This document shows, one piece after another, positions 1 through 6,554 of a stretch of 9,728 nucleotides of DNA. This stretch comes from an uncultured bacterium. GTDB lineage: Bacteria; Bacteroidota; Bacteroidia; Sphingobacteriales; Sphingobacteriaceae. The notes below the pieces were generated by a model. The model did not search any database. It was not told the DNA's origin and worked only from the letters and a program-made list of their open reading frames with translations. Positions within the stretch are counted from its first letter, which is position 1. Each line of letters begins with the position of its first letter. The translations under genes and the position numbers were made by a program. Where the stretch lies: positions 1-9,728 of the forward strand of contig CAJBVG010000290.1 of assembly GCA_903958995.1 (NCBI GenBank). The letters are read 5' to 3'.

Positions 1-1
1 A

Positions 2-1702
2 CCAATGTTAAATACTTCACACGGTATGGTGCCTTGGGATGATTTACATCATACAGAACTTTCTCAAACAAATGGAGAAATTGATGGTCGTTGGGTATTT
101 GGAAATGCTAATAACACACCACGTGTAGCTCGTATAGATTTAAAATCGTTCAGAACAGCTGAAATTATTGAATTGCCAAATAGTGCAGGTAACCACTCTT
201 CTCCATTCATAACTGAAAATACAGAATATGTTGTAGCTGGAACAAGATTCAGTGTACCCGGAGATAATTCAAATGGAGATGTTCCAATTAATACTTATAA
301 AGAAAATTTCAAAGGTCATTTGAGCTTTATAGGTGTAGATAAAGAAACAGGAAAAATGAATTTATCATTTCAAATCCGTTGCCCAGGCGTAAATTTCGAT
401 TTAAGTCACGCTGGTAAAGGCAAATCACATGGATGGTTCTTCTTCTCTTGTTATAATTCTGAGCAAGCAAATACTTTATTAGAAGTAAATGCTTCTCAAA
501 AAGACAAAGACTTTATCATGGCAGTAAACTGGAAAAAAGCTGAAGAATATATCAAAGCTGGTAAGGGTAAAACTGAAAAAGTTAAGTATGCTCATAATAC
601 ATATAATGAATCAACTCATACTGCTACTTCTGAAATTATCAATACAGTACTTGTATTAGATGCTAAAGAATTAAAAGATATTTGTTACATGATCCCATGT
701 CCTAAATCGCCTCATGGTTGCGACGTAGATCCAACTGGTGAATTCATTGTAGGTAGTGGTAAACTTGCAGCAATTATTCCAGTATTTAGCTTTGATAAAA
801 TCCAAGCAGCTATCGCTAATAAATCTTATGATGGAGAGTATGATGGAATTCCAGTAATTAAATACGAATCAGCTTTGTATGGCGAAGTTAAAAAACCAGG
901 ATTAGGTCCATTGCATACTGAATTTGATGGAAAAGGAAATGCATATACTTCTTTCTTTGTTTCGTCGGAAGTAGTAAAATGGAATATAAAAGATTTAAAA
1001 GTATTAGATAGAGCATCTACTTTCTATTCTGTAGGTCACATTTGTATCCCAGGTGGTGATAGTAAGAACCCATCTGCAAAATATTTAATCGCTTATAATA
1101 AAATAACAAAAGATCGCTACTTACCAACTGGACCAGAATTGGCTCAAAGTGCTCAATTGTTTGATATCTCAGGTGATAAGATGCAATTAATACTTGACTT
1201 TCCAACAATTGGCGAACCGCATTATGCACAAGCTGTACCAGCAGATTTAATCTCTAAAAATCAAATTAAGTTTTTTAAAATTGATGATAACAAACATAAG
1301 TATGTTGCAAAAGGGGAGAAAGAATCTAAAGTAGTTAGAGAAGGAAATAAAGTACATGTATACATGACTTCAATTCGTTCACACTTCTCACCAGATAATA
1401 TTGAAGGAATTAAAATGGGTGATGAAGTTTACTTCCATGTTACTAACCTTGAACAAGATTGGGATGTACCTCATGGTTTCGCAATTAAAGGAGCTAACAA
1501 TGCTGAACTTTTAATCATGCCAGGAGAAACTTCGACTCTAAAATGGACACCAGACAGAGTAGGAATGTTCCCAATGTATTGTACAGATTTTTGTAGTGCT
1601 TTACATCAAGAAATGCAAGGATACGTAAGAGTATCACCAAAAGGAAGTTCAGTTCCCTTAACTTATAGTTTAGGAAATACAACTTCTAATACAAAAAAGT
1701 AA
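2..1702 (+). CDS. nosZ: Nitrous-oxide reductase NosZ, clade II type, 3' portion (5' end outside window)
   Basis: Periplasmic multicopper enzyme that reduces N2O to N2. The reading frame is open to the left edge, so the ATG at 5 is internal; the Sec signal and roughly the first 80-90 residues are missing. Counting from the Met at 5, all seven expected CuZ histidines are visible: H15/H16 (DLHH), H64 (GNH), H237 (SPHG), H304 (PLHTEFD), H345 (GHI) and H406 (EPHYAQ). The C-terminal cupredoxin domain (about 450-543) carries the CuA ligands H490 (VPHGF), C526, C530, H534 and M537 in CTDFCSALHQEM. Asp528 stands where clade I enzymes have Trp, and there is an expanded segment between H64 and H237; both fit the clade II (atypical, Sec-exported) branch. 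No key residue is missing in the visible part. It is the first visible gene of the nos operon and is followed by its own strong terminator. Identification is secure; the clade II assignment is from recalled family features and the accessory gene set. Confidence 0.97.
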   Translation, partial: PMLNTSHGMVPWDDLHHTELSQTNGEIDGRWVFGNANNTPRVARIDLKSFRTAEIIELPNSAGNHSSPFITENTEYVVAGTRFSVPGDNSNGDVPINTYKENFKGHLSFIGVDKETGKMNLSFQIRCPGVNFDLSHAGKGKSHGWFFFSCYNSEQANTLLEVNASQKDKDFIMAVNWKKAEEYIKAGKGKTEKVKYAHNTYNESTHTATSEIINTVLVLDAKELKDICYMIPCPKSPHGCDVDPTGEFIVGSGKLAAIIPVFSFDKIQAAIANKSYDGEYDGIPVIKYESALYGEVKKPGLGPLHTEFDGKGNAYTSFFVSSEVVKWNIKDLKVLDRASTFYSVGHICIPGGDSKNPSAKYLIAYNKITKDRYLPTGPELAQSAQLFDISGDKMQLILDFPTIGEPHYAQAVPADLISKNQIKFFKIDDNKHKYVAKGEKESKVVREGNKVHVYMTSIRSHFSPDNIEGIKMGDEVYFHVTNLEQDWDVPHGFAIKGANNAELLIMPGETSTLKWTPDRVGMFPMYCTDFCSALHQEMQGYVRVSPKGSSVPLTYSLGNTTSNTKK

Positions 1703-1715
1703 AATAACTTCTTCC

Positions 1716-1746
1716 GAGGGAGTATTCAATATACTCCCTCTTTTTT
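1716..1746 (+). terminator. Intrinsic terminator between nosZ and the nosL-containing ORF
   Basis: A perfect 10-bp stem (GAGGGAGTAT at 1716-1725 pairing with ATACTCCCTC at 1731-1740) with a 5-nt loop is followed by six T's. It lies 14 bases after the nosZ stop and its T run ends 12 bases before the next ATG. It should stop most nosZ transcripts, leaving nosL-nosDFY to partial read-through. The short gap leaves little room for a separate promoter after the hairpin, although one could lie within nosZ. Confidence 0.9.
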
Positions 1747-1758
1747 ATTTTCATTGTC

Positions 1759-2760
1759 ATGAAAAAAAACACACAAATACTTTTAATACTGGCTGGAATA
1801 TTTTTATTTGTTTCGATATTTGTTCCCATTTGGAGAATAGATTTAGATGCTCCTCAATATCCCGAAGGATTACGCTTACTTATCTACTCGAATAAATTAG
1901 CTGGCGCCGTTGATATTATTAATGGCTTAAATCATTACATAGGTATGAAAACCCTACACGAAAATGATTTTATTGAATTTACAGTCTTACCATATATTAT
2001 TGCATTCTTTTCAATATTTTCCATTGCAACTGCCTTAATGAAAAGTAAAAAAATGCTATCTATACTATTTTTTACTTTTGTAGCATTTGGAATAATCGCT
2101 ATGGTTGATTTTTGGAGATGGGAATATGATTATGGACACAATTTAGATCCAGCAGCAGCAATAATAGTTCCTGGTATGGCCTACCAGCCACCATTAATTG
2201 GCTTTAAACAACTATTGAATTTTGGCGCATACTCTATACCTGATATTGGAGGTGTTTTATTTATATTATCTGGAATATTTATGTTAATTGGAATGTGGTT
2301 AGAACAAAAAAGTAAAAAAATGAAAACATCTTTAAATCTTATCCTGATAACAATTTGCTTCGTAGGAATATCTGGATGCTCAAACGACCAACCAGTAAGT
2401 ATAAAATACAACTCAGATCCTTGTGATTTTTGTAGAATGACAATTGTTGACCCGAGATTCTCTTGTGAACTAAAAACAAATAATGGGAAAGCATACAAAT
2501 TTGATGACATAGGTTGCATGTCTTCTTTCGTGAAGGAGCAAAAAACAGAGGAGTTTAAAATAAAAACATACTTTGCATCGAATTACTTAAATAACAACGC
2601 ACTAATAAATACAGATAATTTGATTTTCATTAAAGGGGATGGCATTTCCAGTCCTATGGGCGGAGGAATTGCAGCTTTCTCTAATATAGATTCGGCGAAA
2701 GTGTATAAAGACTATTTTATAGCAAAAGATATTTCTTGGAAAGAATTGCTCTCAAATTAA
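1759..2760 (+). CDS. nosL: Fusion of a 4-TM nos-associated membrane domain to copper chaperone NosL
   Basis: Residues 1-187 form an integral membrane domain with four predicted TM helices (about 6-25, 76-95, 99-118, 162-181) and an outer loop rich in conserved-looking residues (APQYPEGL at 31-38, NGLNHYIGM at 55-63, and a WRWEYDYGHN stretch after TM3). I cannot name this domain. Residues 188-333 are a complete NosL precursor: Met188 starts a hydrophobic signal ending in a lipobox (ISGC, Cys207), then the metal motif C222-x2-C225-x-M227, YKFDDIGCM (246-254) and SSPMGGGIAAF (297-307). NosL is an outer-face lipoprotein that binds Cu(I) and helps deliver copper to NosZ. NosL is usually a separate protein of about 150-190 residues, so 333 is long. 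The joint falls on a run of seven A's; with six A's the first part would end at TGA overlapping the NosL ATG. NosL could also be made separately from the ATG at 2320. The stop is directly followed by the nosD start. NosL assignment is firm; a real fusion is uncertain. Confidence 0.88.
   Translation: MKKNTQILLILAGIFLFVSIFVPIWRIDLDAPQYPEGLRLLIYSNKLAGAVDIINGLNHYIGMKTLHENDFIEFTVLPYIIAFFSIFSIATALMKSKKMLSILFFTFVAFGIIAMVDFWRWEYDYGHNLDPAAAIIVPGMAYQPPLIGFKQLLNFGAYSIPDIGGVLFILSGIFMLIGMWLEQKSKKMKTSLNLILITICFVGISGCSNDQPVSIKYNSDPCDFCRMTIVDPRFSCELKTNNGKAYKFDDIGCMSSFVKEQKTEEFKIKTYFASNYLNNNALINTDNLIFIKGDGISSPMGGGIAAFSNIDSAKVYKDYFIAKDISWKELLSN
2314..2323 (+). other. A7 homopolymer at the membrane-domain/NosL junction, possible slippage or lost stop/start overlap
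   Basis: Seven A's (2314-2320) run into TGA. As read, the frame passes AAA AAA ATG AAA and continues into NosL. With one A fewer the upstream frame would read AAA AAA TGA and stop, its TGA overlapping the NosL ATG as ATGA. The same ATGA overlap joins nosD/nosF (3996-3999) and nosF/nosY (4703-4706). This may be a true one-base insertion that fused two genes, a site of polymerase slippage giving both products, or a base-count error. Longer A runs in nosD (9 A's near 2945, 8 A's near 2993) keep their frame, which argues against general homopolymer miscalling. Confidence 0.55.
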
Positions 2761-3999
2761 ATGATACGAAGTCCACTATTTACAATTTTATTAATAATAA
2801 TTTGCTTACCTATTTGTGCTAAAAATATACACGTAGGCACAAAATATCCACATCAAAAAATAAAAAAAGCCTTATCTGAAGTTGTTGACGGAGACACTAT
2901 TGTTATTCATGAAGGAACATACAAAGAGGGAAATATAATTATTCAAAAAAAAATTACTCTACTAGGAATTAACAACCCAGTACTAGATGGAGAAAAAAAA
3001 TACGAAATTCTAAGTATTAAATCCAGTGGTGTAATAGTTCAAGGTTTAATCATTCAAAATTCTGGATTTTCAACTCTTGATGATCCAGGAGGTATAAAAA
3101 TTTATAATTGCGACAATGTCATTATAAAGAACAATGAACTAAGTAATAACTTTTTTGGAATTTATTTACAGCAAGCGAATCATTGTAAAATTGAAAACAA
3201 TCGAATACATGCCAACGGAGTTGAAGAACAACTAATAGGAAATGGAATACATTGTTGGAAAAGTGATAGCATTATTATTGTTGGCAATAAAATTAATGGA
3301 CATAGAGATGGGATATATTTCGAATTTGTAACAAATTCAATTATTTGGAGAAATATTTCCTTTGCAAATATTCGTTACGGACTTCATTTTATGTTTTCCA
3401 ATGATGATGCTTATATCTCAAATGTGTTTAAAAATAATGGCGCTGGAGTATCTGTAATGTTTACACATCGTGTAAAAATGTTTAATAATTACTTTATCAA
3501 TAATTGGGGTGATGCAGCGTATGGCCTATTATTAAAAGAAATTTCAGATAGTTACATTCTTCATAATAGATTTATCAACAATACATCTGGAATATACATG
3601 GAGGGAACTAATAGAATATTAGTAGAACATAATGCATTTAATGAAAATGGGTGGGGAATGAAAATCCAAGCAAGTTGCATGGATAATATTATTCGAGAGA
3701 ATAATTTCATAGGAAATACTTTTGACATCAGTACAAATGGAACTTTAGTTCTTAATACCTTTAATGAAAATTATTGGGATAAATATGAAGGGTACGATTT
3801 GGATAAAGACAAATTTGGAGATGTCCCCTACCGGCCATTAAGCTTATTTTCGGTTATGGTAGAATCTAATTCATCTCTAATGTTATTATTTAGAAGTTTT
3901 ATGGTTAGTTTATTAGACAAATCTGAGAAAATAATCCCTAGCTTAACTCCAGAAAATTTTATTGATAATAAACCAAGAATGCATTCAGTAGTAATATGA
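2761..3999 (+). CDS. nosD: Periplasmic copper-maturation protein NosD (right-handed beta-helix)
   Basis: NosD is a periplasmic protein that works with the NosFY transporter in maturation of the NosZ copper-sulfide centre. The 412 residues are typical of the family. An N-terminal Sec signal (hydrophobic 5-17, likely cut after ICA at 18-20) is followed by many Asn-rich parallel beta-helix (PbH1/CASH) turns from about 40 to 335, with repeated short strands ending in NN. Family landmarks include RDGIYFEFV (182-190), RYGLHFMFSN (205-214), GAGVSVMF (227-234) and NENYWDKYEGYD (335-346) near the C-terminal end of the solenoid. Its ATG directly follows the preceding stop codon (no spacer) and its TGA overlaps the nosF ATG, so translation of the three is probably coupled. 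Frame is maintained across two long A runs. The chosen start gives a clean signal peptide. Confidence 0.95.
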   Translation: MIRSPLFTILLIIICLPICAKNIHVGTKYPHQKIKKALSEVVDGDTIVIHEGTYKEGNIIIQKKITLLGINNPVLDGEKKYEILSIKSSGVIVQGLIIQNSGFSTLDDPGGIKIYNCDNVIIKNNELSNNFFGIYLQQANHCKIENNRIHANGVEEQLIGNGIHCWKSDSIIIVGNKINGHRDGIYFEFVTNSIIWRNISFANIRYGLHFMFSNDDAYISNVFKNNGAGVSVMFTHRVKMFNNYFINNWGDAAYGLLLKEISDSYILHNRFINNTSGIYMEGTNRILVEHNAFNENGWGMKIQASCMDNIIRENNFIGNTFDISTNGTLVLNTFNENYWDKYEGYDLDKDKFGDVPYRPLSLFSVMVESNSSLMLLFRSFMVSLLDKSEKIIPSLTPENFIDNKPRMHSVVI

Positions 4000-4706
4000 T
4001 TGAGCTAATAGAAGTAAGAAAAAAATACAATAGATTAGAAGTTCTAAAAGGCATTTCAACTAAATTCAATCAGTCGGAATGCATTGCTTTAATCGGTCCA
4101 AATGGTTGTGGGAAAACAACACTTATAAAAAGCATCCTCGGCATGGTTCTGCCAGATTCAGGAGAAATCACATTTAATAATAAATCTATTTTCAACGAAA
4201 CTGATTACCGAAATTATATTGGATATATGCCTCAAATAGGCAAGTATCCTGAAAATATGAGTATTGGTCAAATAGTTGAAATGATGAAAGAACTAAGAGG
4301 TAGCCATCTATCATTTGATGAAGACTTATACAAAGAGTATAAATTAGATCAAATTTTAAACAAAAGAATGCGAACGCTTTCTGGAGGTACAACACAAAAA
4401 GTAAGTGCCGCATTAGCCTTTATGTTCAACCCTCTTGTATATATATTAGATGAACCGACAGCAGGTTTAGACCCGATTTCAGCTGAAATCCTGAAAGACA
4501 AAATGCTATTAGAAAAATCTAATGGAAAATTAATTTTAATAACATCTCACCTATTGAGTGATCTTGATGAACTCGTTTCGGAAATTGTATTTATGCAAGA
4601 AGGCGAATTACTGATACACCAAACAGTCGATGAACTGAAAACTAAAACTGGAGAGGAAAAATTGTCTAAAGCTATTTCAACTATTCTTAAAGAACAACTC
4701 ATATGA
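3996..4706 (+). CDS. nosF: ABC transporter ATP-binding subunit NosF
   Basis: Cytoplasmic ATPase of the NosFY(D) transporter needed for assembly of the NosZ CuZ site. At 236 residues it is a single nucleotide-binding domain with every motif intact: Walker A GPNGCGKTT (34-42), Q-loop Gln80 (MPQ), signature LSGGT (128-132), Walker B ending in LDEP (151-154), D-loop GLD (157-159) and H-loop His185 (TSH). The signature has Thr after SGG, with TQKV following, rather than the commoner Gln; as I recall this is usual in NosF. It starts inside the nosD stop (ATGA overlap) and ends with an ATGA overlap into nosY. The identity comes from this position between nosD and nosY as much as from sequence, since the domain alone resembles many ABC-2 partners. 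Confidence 0.95.
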   Translation: MIELIEVRKKYNRLEVLKGISTKFNQSECIALIGPNGCGKTTLIKSILGMVLPDSGEITFNNKSIFNETDYRNYIGYMPQIGKYPENMSIGQIVEMMKELRGSHLSFDEDLYKEYKLDQILNKRMRTLSGGTTQKVSAALAFMFNPLVYILDEPTAGLDPISAEILKDKMLLEKSNGKLILITSHLLSDLDELVSEIVFMQEGELLIHQTVDELKTKTGEEKLSKAISTILKEQLI

Positions 4707-5470
4707 ATAGAATCATTAAATTTGTAATTCTAGATATATTAAGAAATAAAATAATTCTTTTCTATACACTACTGTTAGCTATACTGTCATTCAGCATGTT
4801 CAGCTTAGAAGACAATGAATCGAAAGGGTTATTAAGTTTATTAAATTTAATACTTCTTAATGTACCACTAGTAGCAATAATATTCTCTACTATATACATT
4901 TATAATAGCTCTGAATTTATAGAGCTTTTAATTAGTCAGCCTATAAAAAGAAATAAAATATGGATTAGCTTATTCTTAGGGCTAAACACTTCACTTGTTA
5001 TTTCATTCATTATAGGTGCTGGAATACCAATATTACTTTACAGTCCAAATTTAATCGGCATCATTCTTATTATTATAGGTTGTATTATATCGGTAATATT
5101 TACATCATTAGCCTTCTTATGCTCTATAATTTCTAGAGATAAGGCTAAAGGGATTGGAATGTCAATTTTAATATGGCTTTTCTTCTCTTTATTGTTTGAT
5201 GGCCTCATCATGTTCTTATTATTTCAACTAGCTGATTACCCATTGGAAAATTGGATTGCCATAATAGCCGCTTTAAACCCTATAGATTTGTCAAGAATAG
5301 TAATACTGCTCCAACTGGACCTTTCGGCTATGCTTGGGTTTACAGGGGCTGTATTCAAGCAAACATTTGGCACTAGTTGGGGAATACTCATTTCTTCATC
5401 ACTTCTGATTTTATGGATGATTATCCCTTTTATGATTTCACTAATAAAATTCAACAAGAAAGATCATTAA
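4703..5470 (+). CDS. nosY: ABC-2 type permease NosY
   Basis: Inner-membrane partner of NosF, forming the transporter that couples ATP hydrolysis to NosD action in CuZ maturation. It has 255 residues with six predicted TM helices (about 17-35, 45-68, 88-112, 115-143, 152-178, 226-248). The family's conserved outer segment between TM5 and TM6 is present: NPIDLSRI (192-199) followed by LDLSAMLGFTGAVF (205-218) and FG. The start overlaps the nosF stop by four bases. The last codons (NKKDH) lie in a 15-bp sequence that is repeated just after the stop. Confidence 0.94.
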   Translation: MNRIIKFVILDILRNKIILFYTLLLAILSFSMFSLEDNESKGLLSLLNLILLNVPLVAIIFSTIYIYNSSEFIELLISQPIKRNKIWISLFLGLNTSLVISFIIGAGIPILLYSPNLIGIILIIIGCIISVIFTSLAFLCSIISRDKAKGIGMSILIWLFFSLLFDGLIMFLLFQLADYPLENWIAIIAALNPIDLSRIVILLQLDLSAMLGFTGAVFKQTFGTSWGILISSSLLILWMIIPFMISLIKFNKKDH

Positions 5471-5483
5471 ATTCAACAAGAAA
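5447..5483 (+). repeat. 15-bp direct repeat spanning the nosY stop codon
   Basis: AAATTCAACAAGAAA occurs at 5447-5461 (coding for the nosY C-terminus) and again, identical, at 5469-5483 (spanning the nosY TAA and the spacer), a 22-base period. The bases after each copy (GATCAT and TTAGAATCAT) are also similar. It looks like a small tandem duplication that lengthened the spacer before the globin gene. No function is implied. Confidence 0.85.
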
Positions 5484-5491
5484 TTAGAATC

Positions 5492-5878
5492 ATGAAAAAA
5501 GATATCACTGATAGAAACGATTTGGAATTAATCATCAAAGAATTCTACATGAAAGTAAGAACCGATAAAATTATTGGTCATTTTTTTACTGATGTAATGC
5601 ATGTGAATTGGGAAACGCACTTGCCTGCTATGATTGATTTCTGGGAGAACTTATTGTTTTTTAATAATGATTATGAAGGCAACCCGATGAGTATCCATAA
5701 AACTATAGATAAGAAGCACCCTATGAAAAAGAAAGACTTCAACAGGTGGCTTAAACTATTCAATACCACGATAGATTATCATTTCGAAGGAGTAAATGCT
5801 GAAAATATAAAAATGAAAGCAAATAGAATAGCGAAAGTGATGCAGATCAGCTTGGATAAAAAAATAAAAAAAGCATAG
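5492..5878 (+). CDS. Group III truncated haemoglobin
   Basis: A single-domain 2-on-2 globin of 128 residues, the usual length for group III (the Campylobacter Ctb-like class). Expected landmarks are visible: Tyr19 (B10, in FYMKVR), His43 (E7, in ETHLP), Trp51 (in DFWENLLF), the GNPM segment (63-66), proximal His69 (F8) and Trp86 (G8, in RWLKLF). No signal peptide, so cytoplasmic. Group III globins bind O2 and NO and are linked to nitrosative stress or peroxidase-like chemistry, but their exact role is not settled. It sits 21 bases after nosY with no terminator between, so it is probably co-transcribed with the nos genes. That fits NO handling, or haem-based sensing, in N2O-respiring cells (inference). 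The stop codon lies inside the following terminator stem. Confidence 0.92.
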   Translation: MKKDITDRNDLELIIKEFYMKVRTDKIIGHFFTDVMHVNWETHLPAMIDFWENLLFFNNDYEGNPMSIHKTIDKKHPMKKKDFNRWLKLFNTTIDYHFEGVNAENIKMKANRIAKVMQISLDKKIKKA

Positions 5879-5898
5879 AGTAATTACTCCATGCTTTT
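5869..5898. terminator. Bidirectional terminator between the converging globin and FAS1 genes
   Basis: AAAAGCAT (5869-5876) pairs with ATGCTTTT (5891-5898); inside, after one A-C mismatch, GAGTAATTACTC (5878-5889) is a perfect palindrome. The plus strand ends in TTTTCTGCTT. The minus strand continues into a long T-rich run (complement of the A run at 5858-5872), so termination should be stronger for the minus-strand genes. The globin TAG (5876-5878) falls inside the stem. Confidence 0.8.
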
Positions 5899-5932
5899 CT
5901 GCTTATACAATAAATCTTATAACCAATACTAT

Positions 5933-6496
5933 TTATTGCCCTGGGATTAAGACTTGGTCAATAACATAAATAATACCATTAGAAGCAACAACAGTGCCTA
6001 GTATTTTTGCTTTACCATTCACGAAGTAATCTTCGCCTTTCTTAGTAACTATTACATTTCCCCCATTTACTTGCCCAATAGATTGGCCATCTTGTAAATT
6101 CTCTAATTTGTATACCCCAACAGATACATGGTATTGTAAAATATCAATTAGCGCATCTTTCTTTTCTGGAGTTAATAGAGATTCAACTGTTCCTGCTGGC
6201 AAAGCATCGAATGCAGCATTTGTTGGAGCAAATACAGTAAATGGACCAGCATTGCTTAATGCATCTACTAATTCACCAGCTTTAACTGCTGCAACTAACG
6301 TTGTATGATCTTTACTTCCAACAGCAACTTGTACTACGTTTGGATTTGAAACATCATCTTGTACACCTGATTGACCAGATTGTGCAGGAGTTTCGGTTGC
6401 GCTTGAGCTGCTTGTATTTTCACTTGTACTACTGCTACCACATGCGGTACTTAATACAATTCCTGAAATGAGAATAGATTTAAATATTGTTTCCAT
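5933..6496 (-). CDS. FAS1 (fasciclin) domain lipoprotein
   Basis: A 187-residue secreted protein. Residues 1-18 form a lipoprotein signal ending at Cys19 (LSTAC; Ser at -3 is a slightly weak lipobox). A Ser/Thr-rich low-complexity linker (about 20-52) follows, then a single FAS1 domain from about 54 to the end with the H1 box GPFTVFAPTNAAF (84-96), the YH motif (122-123) and the H2 box NGIIYVIDQVLIP (173-185). FAS1 domains are mostly adhesion or protein-binding modules, and no enzyme activity is implied. I start at 6496 because it gives a compact signal peptide; the frame stays open to an ATG at 6535, which would add 13 residues before the signal. It lies 58 bases downstream of the 12-TM gene on the same strand, probably the same transcript, and ends at the bidirectional terminator. 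Confidence 0.9.
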   Translation of the reverse strand: METIFKSILISGIVLSTACGSSSTSENTSSSSATETPAQSGQSGVQDDVSNPNVVQVAVGSKDHTTLVAAVKAGELVDALSNAGPFTVFAPTNAAFDALPAGTVESLLTPEKKDALIDILQYHVSVGVYKLENLQDGQSIGQVNGGNVIVTKKGEDYFVNGKAKILGTVVASNGIIYVIDQVLIPGQ

Positions 6497-6514
6497 AATG
6501 TTTAATTGTTTAAT

Positions 6515-6522
6515 CAAAATTA
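6515..6522 (-). promoter_or_regulatory. Possible -7 element (TAATTTTG) before the FAS1 gene
   Basis: On the minus strand TAATTTTG matches the Bacteroidota -7 consensus TAnnTTTG and ends 18 bases before the FAS1 ATG. No TTG at the usual 17-23 base spacing is found (one is 10 bases upstream, another 28), so this is a half-match. If real, the FAS1 gene has its own promoter in addition to read-through from the upstream gene. Confidence 0.25.
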
Positions 6523-6554
6523 ATGCTTGTAACAATAGAGTTTTATGAGTTCAA

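Noticed and set aside
526..640. Lys/Asn-rich insertion in NosZ (between H64 and H237) as a foreign insertion
   Set aside because: Extra sequence in this part is expected for clade II NosZ and the frame and base composition match the rest of the gene.
2181..2519. Open frame of 112 codons on the minus strand inside the nosL-containing ORF
   Set aside because: It is antisense to a confident coding region, has no recognisable domain, and is a by-product of the low-stop composition of the opposite strand.
6506..6517. TTG-N6-CAA half-palindrome before the FAS1 gene as an FNR/CRP-type operator
   Set aside because: Its spacing is shorter than the TTGAT-N4-ATCAA type site and such AT-rich matches are expected by chance here.
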